Shown one piece after another: positions 8,845 to 17,792 of a stretch of 64,000 bases of DNA. The translations under genes were made by a program, and so were the position numbers. The DNA comes from Luteibacter aegosomaticola (GTDB lineage: Bacteria; Pseudomonadota; Gammaproteobacteria; Xanthomonadales; Rhodanobacteraceae). The notes beneath the pieces were generated by a model. It worked only from the letters and a program-made list of their open reading frames with translations, ran no database searches and was not told the DNA's origin. Each line of letters begins with the position of its first letter. Positions within the stretch are counted from its first letter, which is position 1. Location: contig NZ_CP095741.1 in NCBI RefSeq assembly GCF_023078475.1, positions 4,741,001 to 4,805,000 of the forward strand. Direction: 5' to 3'.

Positions 8845-10710
8845 GTGAACGCGCAACTGGATACCGTCGGCGACATTAGCCGAACCACCTCGAAGCACCC
8901 CCTGGCCGGGCGCGCCATGACTGGCGCCGATATCGTCGTGCAGGTACTTGCCGATGAAGGCCTCGATGTCCTTTTCGGTTACTCCGGTGGCGCGATCCTT
9001 CCCGTGTATGACGCGGTATTCCGTTTCAACGCCGACCACGCCGGTGCGGATGGTAGCGAGCCACTGCCGCTCATCGTCCCGGCGAACGAGCAGGGCGCGT
9101 GCTTCATGGCCGCCGGCTATGCACGCGCTTCTGGCCGCGTGGGCGTCGCACTGGTTACCTCCGGCCCCGGCGCCACGAACGCCGTGACGCCGGTGCGCGA
9201 CTCCATGGCCGACTCCATCCCGCTGGTGGTCATCAGCGGCCAGGTGCCCACGGGCGCCATCGGCACCGATGCCTTCCAGGAGGCACCGATCAGCCAGATC
9301 ATGGGCTCATGCGCCAAGCATGTATTCCTGGTCACCGATGCCTCCACCCTCGAGGCCACGATGCGCACCGCGTTTCATATCGCGCGCAGCGGCCGTCCGG
9401 GTCCTGTTGTCATCGATATTCCGAAAGATGTGCAGAATGCGCCGCTCATCTTTGAAGGCCGGCGCGAGCTGCCCGTGCGCGGTTACCGGCAGCGGCTGCA
9501 CGCCGTTGAGTCGGCCACCCTGAGCGATGAGCATTGCGCTGAGTTCTTTGACGCACTGGCCCGTGCCGAGCGCCCGTTGATTTATGCCGGCGGCGGCGTG
9601 GTCGCGGCCGGTGCCGCCGGACCACTGCGCGAGTTCGCCCATGCGTTCGGCATCCCCGTGGTCACCACCTTGATGGGGATTGGTGGCTTCGACACTACCG
9701 ATCCCCTCGCGCTGCACATGCTCGGCATGCACGGCGCCGCCTATGCCAACTACGCCATGGACGATTGCGACTTCGTTTTCGCCCTTGGCGCCCGTTTCGA
9801 CGATCGCGTCGTCGGCGTGCCGGATCAGTTCGCACCGCGCGCGAAGACGATTGCCCAGATCGATATCGACCCCGCCGAGATTGGCAAGGTCAAGGCGGTG
9901 GACTGGCACCATGTCGGCTCGCTGGATACGACACTGGATCGCCTGCTGGCTTATGGCGCACGCAAAGGCTTCCGCAAGGATCTCTCCGCGTGGCACCGGC
10001 ATGTCGCTGAACTAAAGCGTGACCACGCCATGAACTTCTGCCGCGACAGCGAAGCGATCCAGCCGTGTGCCGTGATCGAAGCGATCAACCGAATTACCAA
10101 CGGCCGCGCCATCATCAGCACCGGCGTCGGCCAGCATCAGATGTGGGCGGCGCAGTACTTCGATTTCCGCGAGCCACGGCATTGGCTGACCTCGGGCTCG
10201 ATGGGCACCATGGGCTTCGGCCTGCCCGCCGCCATCGGCGCGCAGTTCGCCAGGCGCGACCTCACCGTCATCGATATCGATGGCGACGCCAGCATCCGCA
10301 TGAACATCGGCGAGCTGGAGACGGTCACCACCTATGGCCTCCCGGTGAAGGTCGTGGTGCTGAATAACAGTGGCGACGGCATGGTGCGGCAGTGGCAGAA
10401 ACTGTTCTTCAAAGGCCGGTTCTCCGCTTCCGACAAGAGCCTGCACAAGAAGGACTTCGTCCGCGCCGCGCAGGCCGATGGCTTCGACTGGGCGCAGCGT
10501 CTGGACGACCCACAGGCGATTGACGCGACGATCGCCGACTTCCTCGCGTTCGACGGCCCCGCCTTCCTCGAAGTGATCATCGATCCGGATGCCGGCGTGT
10601 ACCCGATGGTGGGACCGGGCGCCACCTATTCGCAGATGATCACCGGTGACTGGATCGCGAGCCGCAGCGCGCCTGTCGCGCCCAGCGGCCAGCCGACGGG
10701 AATGTTCTGA
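8845..10710 (+). CDS. ilvG: Acetolactate synthase large subunit
   Basis: The catalytic subunit of acetohydroxyacid synthase joins pyruvate to pyruvate or 2-oxobutyrate with thiamine diphosphate. I prefer GTG 8845, behind AAGGAAAC at 8833-8840; an in-frame ATG at 8782 lies inside the palindrome and ATG 8917 would also be possible. From 8845 the protein has 621 residues. It shows the ThDP glutamate in VPANEQGACFMAAGYARAS, the FAD-region motif FALGARFDDRVVG, and the cofactor motif IDGDASIRMN followed by MVRQWQKLFF, which matches the E. coli large subunits closely. It pairs with the small subunit encoded two bases downstream. Equivalent names elsewhere are ilvB and ilvI. Confidence 0.93.
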   Translation: MNAQLDTVGDISRTTSKHPLAGRAMTGADIVVQVLADEGLDVLFGYSGGAILPVYDAVFRFNADHAGADGSEPLPLIVPANEQGACFMAAGYARASGRVGVALVTSGPGATNAVTPVRDSMADSIPLVVISGQVPTGAIGTDAFQEAPISQIMGSCAKHVFLVTDASTLEATMRTAFHIARSGRPGPVVIDIPKDVQNAPLIFEGRRELPVRGYRQRLHAVESATLSDEHCAEFFDALARAERPLIYAGGGVVAAGAAGPLREFAHAFGIPVVTTLMGIGGFDTTDPLALHMLGMHGAAYANYAMDDCDFVFALGARFDDRVVGVPDQFAPRAKTIAQIDIDPAEIGKVKAVDWHHVGSLDTTLDRLLAYGARKGFRKDLSAWHRHVAELKRDHAMNFCRDSEAIQPCAVIEAINRITNGRAIISTGVGQHQMWAAQYFDFREPRHWLTSGSMGTMGFGLPAAIGAQFARRDLTVIDIDGDASIRMNIGELETVTTYGLPVKVVVLNNSGDGMVRQWQKLFFKGRFSASDKSLHKKDFVRAAQADGFDWAQRLDDPQAIDATIADFLAFDGPAFLEVIIDPDAGVYPMVGPGATYSQMITGDWIASRSAPVAPSGQPTGMF

Positions 10711-10712
10711 CC

Positions 10713-11192
10713 ATGCGCCATACCATTTCCATCCTGCTGCAAAACGAGGCCGGTGCACTGGCCCGCGTGGCAGGCTTGTTTGCCTCACGCGGCTACAACA
10801 TCGAATCGCTGACGGTCGCGGCCACCCACGATGAGGATGTCTCGCGGCTCACCCTCGTTATCTTCGGTGACGACGCCGTCGTAGAGCAGATCATCAAGCA
10901 ATCGGCAAAGCTCGTGGATGTGATCGAGATCGGCGAGCTCACGCGAAAGGAGCACGTGGAGCGCGAGCTGCTCGTGGCGCGCGTGGAGGCCAGCGGCGAC
11001 GCCGTCGATACCTGCCTCGGCCGCTTCGGCGGACGCCTTCTCCAGCGTGAAGGTGGCCAGTCCGTCGTGGAATACACGGGCCGCGCCGACGAGGTGGATA
11101 CCTTTCTCGATGCGCTGCGCCTGGCCGGCACCATCGCCGACCATGCCCGCAGCGGCATCGCCGCGATCGAACGCCCGCTCGTTACGGCTTAA
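10713..11192 (+). CDS. ilvH: Acetolactate synthase small (regulatory) subunit
   Basis: This subunit activates the catalytic subunit and usually confers valine feedback inhibition. The 159-residue protein starts two bases after the ilvG stop. Its N-terminal ACT domain contains ENEAGALARVAGLF-like residues (here QNEAGALARVAGLF) and RGYNIESLTVA, close to E. coli IlvH. A C-terminal domain ends in ARSGIAAIER. This is the last gene of the cluster. The convergent doxX stop overlaps its 3' end by four bases, and a class A palindrome follows. Confidence 0.93.
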   Translation: MRHTISILLQNEAGALARVAGLFASRGYNIESLTVAATHDEDVSRLTLVIFGDDAVVEQIIKQSAKLVDVIEIGELTRKEHVERELLVARVEASGDAVDTCLGRFGGRLLQREGGQSVVEYTGRADEVDTFLDALRLAGTIADHARSGIAAIERPLVTA

Positions 11193-11701
11193 GGCAACTG
11201 AAGTGTAGGAGCGCGCTTACGCGCGATCGCACGCAAGCGCGCTCCTACAAGGCCGTCGACCGACAGAGGGCCTGGGCCGCCGATCGCGAGCGCGATCAGT
11301 CCAGCGACGTAGAGAAGATCCGTTTCATACCCGGGCTGGCCAAAGTGCGCACCCATCGCATCGAAGCCCTGCAGCTTGATCGAGCTGAAGCCGTTCGGCA
11401 GATGCACGGTGATGATGGCAACGAGCAGAACCACGATCATCGGCACGCTCACCAGCGGCAGCAACGCGCCCAACAACACCATCAGACCACCGCCAAGCTC
11501 CACCAGGATCGTGGCCCAGCCAAGCAGCTCGGCGTGCGGCAGGCCCATCGCGTGGAGAATCCCGATGAAGTCCCCCGCCCCACGCGAAAGCTTGGCGTAG
11601 CCGTGTTGCATGAAGCCAAAGCCCACGATCAAGCGGAGCGGCAAGGCATACCAGTCGGCGGGGAGCGGCAGGGGCGAGACAGCAAGACGTGCAAGGCGCA
11701 T
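11189..11701 (-). CDS. DoxX family membrane protein
   Basis: The 170-residue protein (from ATG at 11701) has the DoxX pattern: RLIVGFGFMQHGYAKL at the first membrane segment, then about three more hydrophobic segments. DoxX-like proteins are small inner-membrane proteins, often linked to redox or thiol stress, but their function is poorly defined. An ATG at 11752 would add 17 residues that do not look like a signal; AGGA 12 bases before 11701 supports the shorter form. The last 19 residues, rich in Arg and Ala, come largely from the class A palindrome at 11204-11249, so the tail appears to have been replaced or extended by the repeat. It converges on ilvH with a four-base overlap. Confidence 0.8.
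   Translation of the reverse strand: MRLARLAVSPLPLPADWYALPLRLIVGFGFMQHGYAKLSRGAGDFIGILHAMGLPHAELLGWATILVELGGGLMVLLGALLPLVSVPMIVVLLVAIITVHLPNGFSSIKLQGFDAMGAHFGQPGYETDLLYVAGLIALAIGGPGPLSVDGLVGARLRAIARKRAPTLQLP
11204..11249. repeat. Class A palindrome, also coding for the DoxX tail
   Basis: Perfect 15-base arms TGTAGGAGCGCGCTT (11204-11218) and AAGCGCGCTCCTACA (11235-11249) surround a 16-base loop. It lies just past ilvH, where it could serve as an RNA hairpin at the end of the operon. On the minus strand it is read through by the doxX frame and encodes about fifteen of its last residues. Confidence 0.85.
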
Positions 11702-11768
11702 GGGGAGCGATTCCTGTGGGACGACACAAAGGAATTCGCTCGCCACGACCAAAAGGTTACAGGCCGCC

Positions 11769-11787
11769 TGTAGGAGCGGTTGCCTAC
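11769..11787. repeat. Possible degenerate class A half copy
   Basis: TGTAGGAGCGG at 11769-11779 matches the outer end of the class A arm, followed by TTGCCTAC. It sits between the doxX start and the stop of the next minus-strand gene. It is short enough to be chance, but its position in a gap fits the family. Confidence 0.35.
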
Positions 11788-12383
11788 CAGACTTTGTAGA
11801 CCTGCCCGGTTTGCAGTCCTTCGACGGAGCGGGCGAAGGCTTGCGCCGCCCGCGCGGCGGTCACGGGCTCGAAACCACGGAAGAACGGACCGTAGGCTTC
11901 CATGGCTTCGGTCAGCACGGTGGGGCTGACCACGTTGATGCGCAGGCCTCGGGGCAGCTCGATGGCCGCAGCACGTGCATACGCCTCGACGGCACCGTTC
12001 GCCATGCTCGCGCATGCACCGGCAAGAATCGGCTGCTCCGTGAGGATGCCGGTGATCAGCGTGAACGAACCGCGATCACGCAGCACGGACATGCCAGCCT
12101 GCACCAGTCGCACCTGGCCGAGCAGCTTGTCGTTCAGGCCTTCCAGGTACTTCGCCTCGGTGAGATCGGCGAGCGGTGCGAACGGCACCTTGCCTGCGGC
12201 GCACACGACCGCATCAAGTTCACCCACCTTCGCGTACATCGCGGCGACGCTCGCGTGGTCGCGCAGGTCCACCTGCACATCGCCGCTGCTACGTCCCGCG
12301 CGGATGATGTCGTGGCGCTGGCCAAGTTCGGCGGCCACGGCCTGGCCCAGCGTGCCGCTGGCGCCGACGATAAGGATCTTCAT
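11784..12383 (-). CDS. Short-chain dehydrogenase-like protein lacking Tyr-x3-Lys
   Basis: The 199-residue protein is a Rossmann-fold SDR: GASGTLGQ at 7-14 binds a dinucleotide, and the NADP-type AGRSS and CAAG motifs follow. Where SDR enzymes have the catalytic Tyr-x3-Lys, this protein reads ACASMANGAVEAY, so neither residue is present. The rest of the segment (ELPRGLRINVVSPTVLTE) is normal. It belongs to a small SDR subgroup with this feature and may bind the cofactor without the usual catalysis. It is divergent from the AraC-type gene at 12433, with about 50 bases between the starts, so the two may share regulation. Substrate unknown. Confidence 0.8.
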   Translation of the reverse strand: MKILIVGASGTLGQAVAAELGQRHDIIRAGRSSGDVQVDLRDHASVAAMYAKVGELDAVVCAAGKVPFAPLADLTEAKYLEGLNDKLLGQVRLVQAGMSVLRDRGSFTLITGILTEQPILAGACASMANGAVEAYARAAAIELPRGLRINVVSPTVLTEAMEAYGPFFRGFEPVTAARAAQAFARSVEGLQTGQVYKVW

Positions 12384-12432
12384 GACACGGTCTCCATGGT
12401 GATTGCCAACCGGAAAGAGTACGCTCGGGCAG

Positions 12433-13359
12433 ATGAACCGTCGAGCCGCCCTGTCGCTGCCGCCGCCACTCGCCGATACCTCGGCGCTGGGCCGAGAGCA
12501 GGATCTGCTCGGCCTTTCCGACGAGCCTTCGATCCACTACCTCGAGCACGGCTCGCGCAGCCAGCTTATCCGCTGGCATTACCATCCGGCTTACGAACTG
12601 CATCTCATCGTCGCGACGGAGGGCACTGCCTTCGTCGGTGACTACGAAGGCCGTTTCGCGCCCTACACGCTTATGCTTACCGGGCCGAACGTTCCCCACA
12701 ATTGGGTGACGGACGAGGCCTGCGAGCCGGTAGCGCTGCGCGACCGGGTCATCCTGTTCTCCGAAGCCTTCGTACGCCGCTGCATCGAGTTCTTCCCATC
12801 GGCGAAGCACGTGAAATCGCTGCTGCTTGAAGAAGCACGCTATGGCATCGTGTTTTCACCGGAGCTAGGCCGCGCACTCGAACCCCATTTCCGCAGGGTG
12901 AACGAGCACCCCGGCCTGCGCCGGGTTGCCAGCTTCTTCGAGATGGTGGAAGCCCTGGGTGAAGATGCCACGCGGCGCCCGCTTAGCAGCCGTCCCTTCC
13001 AGGCCTCGGCTGACCGTAGCCAATCGATGAAACTGCACCGTGCGGTGACCTTCATCGAGCGGCATCACGCGGGCGATATCTCGCTCAAGGCCGTCGCCGA
13101 TCGCCTTGAGATGTCGGAGTCCGCGTTCTCGCGCTTCTTCCACCAGCACACGGGCTACCGCTTCATCGACTACGTGAACCAGACCCGCGTGCAACGCGCA
13201 TGCGACCGGCTGGTGAACTCGGCGGATGCGATCACCGAGATCTGCTACGAAGTGGGTTTCAGCAACCTCTCCAACTTCAACCGGCGCTTTCTCGCGCTGA
13301 CCGGCATGACGCCGCGTGAGTATCGGATGCGTCACCGGCAGGTTCCCGCCGAAGCGTGA
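12433..13359 (+). CDS. mtlR: AraC family regulator, probable activator of the mannitol operon
   Basis: The protein has an N-terminal cupin-like sensor part (WHYHPAYELHLIVATEGTAFVGDYEG) and a C-terminal double helix-turn-helix of about 100 residues. The HTH contains ISLKAVADRLEMSESAFSRF and the AraC signature EICYEVGFSNLSNFNRRF. From ATG 12433 it is 308 residues; a TTG at 12403 could add ten. Length and position directly ahead of the polyol transporter genes fit MtlR of Pseudomonas fluorescens, an AraC-type activator of mtlEFGKDYZ. Role by context is an inference. Candidate direct-repeat sites lie downstream at 13512-13551. Confidence 0.8.
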   Translation: MNRRAALSLPPPLADTSALGREQDLLGLSDEPSIHYLEHGSRSQLIRWHYHPAYELHLIVATEGTAFVGDYEGRFAPYTLMLTGPNVPHNWVTDEACEPVALRDRVILFSEAFVRRCIEFFPSAKHVKSLLLEEARYGIVFSPELGRALEPHFRRVNEHPGLRRVASFFEMVEALGEDATRRPLSSRPFQASADRSQSMKLHRAVTFIERHHAGDISLKAVADRLEMSESAFSRFFHQHTGYRFIDYVNQTRVQRACDRLVNSADAITEICYEVGFSNLSNFNRRFLALTGMTPREYRMRHRQVPAEA

Positions 13360-13511
13360 TGGCGCGGCGCGTCAGGCGCCGCCGACCCTCCGCCCCCACA
13401 GACCGCCCATTTACATACTTTGTTGCTCGGCGCGATGCGTGCTGCACCGCAGCACACGCGGCGTCGTGACGCCATGAAAAACCGCCGCGCCAGCTCGCCT
13501 TTCGCAAGAAA

Positions 13512-13560
13512 GTATTAGTTTTCACCGCAAAACGACGCGGCACGTATTGGTGGTGATAAC
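13512..13560 (+). promoter_or_regulatory. Candidate AraC-type operator ahead of mtlE
   Basis: Two direct repeats, GTATTAGT (13512-13519) and GTATTGGT (13544-13551), are 32 bases apart, three helical turns, as expected for an AraC-type activator binding one face of DNA. A short dyad GTGGT-GATA-ACCAC follows close behind at about 13549-13562. No clear -35/-10 pair was found. The rest of the 250-base gap (13360-13610) holds nothing else I recognise. Confidence 0.4.
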
Positions 13561-13610
13561 CACGCAACACCTATAACGCTCATCCATGACTCGCCGCAGT
13601 GGGAGGCACG

Positions 13611-14974
13611 ATGAGCAAGCAAGGAACACGAAGCAGCTGGCTGAAAACCACTGCGGCAAGCGCGGCGCTGTGCGCTCTCGCAGGGCCAGCCTGGGCCGAC
13701 ACCACCCTCACCATCGGCACGGTCAACAATGCCGACATGGTGCGCATGCAAGCGCTGTCAGGCGAGTACGAAAAGTCTCACCCAGGCATCCATCTCAACT
13801 GGGTCGTGCTGGAAGAGAACACGCTGCGCCAGCGCCTCACCACCGATATCGCTACGCACGGTGGCCAGTTCGATGTGATCACCATCGGCGCGTACGAAGC
13901 CCCGCTATGGGGGGCGCAGAAATGGCTGAAGCCGCTGGATAACCTTCCCGCCGATTACGACGGCGACGATCTGCTAAAGAACGTCCGCGAGCAGCTCACG
14001 GTGGACAACCATCTTTACGCCGTGCCGTTCTACGCCGAAGCGAGCATCACCTACTTCCGCACCGACCTGTTCGCCAAGGCGAACCTGACCATGCCCGAGC
14101 AGCCCACATGGGACCAGATCAAAGGCTTCGCGCAGAAGCTGCACGATCCCGAGCATGGCGTGTACGGCATCTGCCTGCGTGGCAAGGCCGGCTGGGGCGA
14201 GAACATGGCGCTGCTCGGTACCATCGTGAACAGCTGGGGCGGGCGCTGGTTCGATGAGAACTGGAAGCCGCAGATCGATACGCCCGAGTGGCACAAGGCG
14301 GTGAACTTCTACATCGACCTGCTGAAGAACTACGGCCCGCCCGGCCCCTCCGATAACGGCTTCAACGAAAACCTGGCGCTCTTCGCTGGCGGCCGCTGCG
14401 CCATGTGGGTCGATGCGTCCGTGGGTGGTGGCACGGTTTCCAATCCGAAGGAAAGCCAGGTCGCCGGCAAGGTGGGGTTCGTCCGCTCGCCTCATGAAGT
14501 CACCGACAAGGGATCGTCGTGGCTGTGGGTGTGGTCGCTCGCCATCCCGGCCAGTTCGAAGCAGGGCGATGCCGCGCGCGATTTCATCCTGTGGGCCACG
14601 TCGAAGCCTTACCTGAAGATGGTCGCCGACAAGTACGGCGAGGAATCCACGCCGCCTGGCACGCGTGAGTCCACCTACGCCAATGCTGACTACATCAAGG
14701 CCGCGCCCTTCGCGCAGGTGACCTTCGATTCACTCAAGGCCGTCGATCCCGCGCATCCCACGCTGAAGCCCGTGCCGTACAAGGGCATCCAGATCGTCTC
14801 GATCCCCGAGTTCCAGGCCGTCGCCACGCTGGTTGGCCGCGAGATCGCCGGCGCGCTGGCAGGCCGCGGCAACGTCGACAAGCTGCTGCACACCGCGCAG
14901 GGCGCGGTGGACCGCACGATGAAGCGAGCTGGCTACTACGACAAGAAGCCAGTCATCTCGAAGGAGGCCACGCC

Positions 14975-14978
<4 letters not shown>
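13611..14978 (+). CDS. mtlE: Mannitol/polyol ABC transporter substrate-binding protein
   Basis: This is a periplasmic solute-binding protein of the sugar (SBP type 1) family. ATG 13611 follows GGGAGG at 13601-13606; a GTG four codons upstream is less likely. The 455-residue precursor has a signal peptide ending GPAWA before Asp30. The mature protein begins TTLTIGTVNN and has WDQIKGFAQKLHDPEHGVYGICLRGKAGWGENM-type features of polyol binders (segments of that region at about 165-200). It delivers the substrate to MtlF/MtlG. The stop overlaps mtlF by four bases. Substrate choice of mannitol, sorbitol or arabitol is inferred from the linked dehydrogenase. Confidence 0.88.
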
Positions 14979-15850
<872 letters not shown>

Positions 15851-15863
15851 TGGAGGGATGACC

Positions 15864-16697
15864 ATGGCCAACAAGAAACCCAACCGCGCCCCTGCCCGCA
15901 CGCTCCGGATCATCGCGTCCTGGATCGTCGCGCTGGTGATCTTCTTCCCGATCCTGTGGATGGTACTGACGAGCTTCAAGAGTGAGCTCGATGCCTTCAG
16001 CATGCCGCCGCATTTCCTGTTCTCGCCAACCCTGGAGAACTACAAGGAGATCCTGGCTCGCGCGAACTACCTGCATTACGCGTGGAACTCGATCGTCACC
16101 GCCGGCGGCGCCACGATCCTCGGCATGCTCGTCGCGGTGCCGGCGGCTTATGCATTCGCGTACCACCCCACTCGACGCACGAAGGATGTGCTGCTGTGGA
16201 TGCTCTCCACGAAGATGCTGCCGGGCGTGGGCGTACTCGTTCCGATCTACCTGATCAGCCGCGACCTCAACATGCTCGATTCCAAGACGGCGCTGGTGAT
16301 TATCTTCGCGTTGATCAACCTGCCGATCATGGTGTGGATGATCTACACCTACTTCCGCGATATCCCGTACGACATCCTGGAAGCGGCACGCATGGATGGC
16401 GCCGGCACGTGGCAAACCATGTTCCGTGTACTGATCCCCGTGAGCCGTGGCGGCCTGGCCTCCACCGCCCTGCTCTGCCTGATCCTCTCGTGGAACGAGG
16501 CGTTCTGGTCGCTCAACCTCACGACGGCCAGCGCCGCGCCGCTCACGGCGCTCGTGGCCTCGTTCTCCAGTCCCGAGGGCCTGTTCTGGGCCAAGCTTTC
16601 CGCCGTGTCCACGCTTGCCTGCGCCCCGATCCTGGTGCTGGGCTGGCTGTCGCAGCGCCAGCTGGTCCGCGGCCTCACCTTTGGCGCAGTCAAATAG
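15864..16697 (+). CDS. mtlG: Mannitol/polyol ABC transporter permease 2
   Basis: This is the second permease, of MalG type. I favour ATG 15864, six bases after GGAGGG (15852-15857); ATG 15858 directly abuts that site and would add two residues. From 15864 it has 277 residues and six predicted membrane segments. Its EAA loop reads DILEAARMDGAGTWQTMFRV. The gene sits 13 bases after mtlF and 10 before mtlK. Confidence 0.9.
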   Translation: MANKKPNRAPARTLRIIASWIVALVIFFPILWMVLTSFKSELDAFSMPPHFLFSPTLENYKEILARANYLHYAWNSIVTAGGATILGMLVAVPAAYAFAYHPTRRTKDVLLWMLSTKMLPGVGVLVPIYLISRDLNMLDSKTALVIIFALINLPIMVWMIYTYFRDIPYDILEAARMDGAGTWQTMFRVLIPVSRGGLASTALLCLILSWNEAFWSLNLTTASAAPLTALVASFSSPEGLFWAKLSAVSTLACAPILVLGWLSQRQLVRGLTFGAVK

Positions 16698-16707
16698 GAG
16701 CTGACCC

Positions 16708-17781
16708 ATGTCCCGCCTGGAAATCCGTTCGCTGCGCAAATCGTTCGAGGGCACCGATGTCATCAAGGGCATCGACCTCGTCGTGGAAGACCGCGAGTTC
16801 TGCGTGTTCCTTGGTCCTTCGGGTTGCGGCAAATCCACCACGCTGCGGCTCATCGCCGGGCTGGAAGAGGCCGATGACGGGCAGATCCTGCTCGACAAGG
16901 ACGACATCACCGATCGTGCCGTCGACAAGCGCGATCTGGCCATGGTCTTCCAGAGCTACGCGCTCTACCCGCATATGACCGTGCGCGAGAACATGTCGTT
17001 CGCGCTGAAGCTTTCGGGCGCTACGCCGCTCACCATCGATGAAAAGGTCGCCAAGGCGGCGAAGATCCTGGCACTCGAGCCCTACCTCGATCGCAAGCCG
17101 TCTGCACTCTCCGGCGGCCAGCGCCAGCGCGTCGCGATCGGCCGCGCCATTACCCGCGAGCCGCGCGTGTTCCTGTTCGACGAGCCGCTCTCCAACCTGG
17201 ATGCCGCGCTGCGTGCACAGACCCGGCTGGAGATCGCGCGGCTGCACCAGGAACTCAACGCGACGATGATCTACGTGACACACGACCAGGTCGAGGCGAT
17301 GACCCTGGCCGACAAGATCGCGATCTTCAGCGAGGGCCGCATCGAGCAAATCGGCTCCCCGCTGGAGCTGTACCGCCGGCCCGTGAACAAGTTTGTTGCC
17401 GGGTTCCTTGGCATGCCGCAGATGAACTTCCTTGCCGCGAAGGCCGAGAACGGCGAACCACGGCTCGCCAACGGGAACCTGCTGCATCTGCCTGCGCAGA
17501 TCGATGCGCGCGGCGACCTGACCGTGGGTATCCGCCCGGAACACCTGCGCGTGTGCGAAGACGGTGACGGCACCGGCGAGACCCTCACGGGCAAGCTCAC
17601 CGTGGTCGAGCGCCTTGGCAGCGAGACATACGCCTACGTCGACGTCCCGAAGATCGGCTCCCTGACGGTACGCGCGGATGGCGACTTCGAGCGCCGCGCC
17701 GGGCGCGATATCTGCATCCGCCTGGATCTCACCCACGCCTACGTCTTCGACGCCACCGGCAAAGCCATCCATCATCCGTAA
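16708..17781 (+). CDS. mtlK: Mannitol/polyol ABC transporter ATP-binding protein
   Basis: This is the ATPase of the transporter, in the MalK/UgpC group. The 357 residues show Walker A GPSGCGKST (36-44), the signature LSGGQRQRVAIGRA (from about 135), Walker B VFLFDEPLSNLD and the switch His in YVTHDQVEAMTLADK. A C-terminal TOBE/MalK-like regulatory domain spans about 240-355. Many such subunits serve several importers. It is in operon with mtlEFG and mtlD. Confidence 0.93.
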   Translation: MSRLEIRSLRKSFEGTDVIKGIDLVVEDREFCVFLGPSGCGKSTTLRLIAGLEEADDGQILLDKDDITDRAVDKRDLAMVFQSYALYPHMTVRENMSFALKLSGATPLTIDEKVAKAAKILALEPYLDRKPSALSGGQRQRVAIGRAITREPRVFLFDEPLSNLDAALRAQTRLEIARLHQELNATMIYVTHDQVEAMTLADKIAIFSEGRIEQIGSPLELYRRPVNKFVAGFLGMPQMNFLAAKAENGEPRLANGNLLHLPAQIDARGDLTVGIRPEHLRVCEDGDGTGETLTGKLTVVERLGSETYAYVDVPKIGSLTVRADGDFERRAGRDICIRLDLTHAYVFDATGKAIHHP

Positions 17782-17792
17782 AGAAGGCCCCC

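Noticed and set aside
11610..12641. 343-codon plus-strand frame over doxX, the SDR gene and the start of the AraC-type gene
   Set aside because: It is a shadow frame across three supported genes with no family resemblance.
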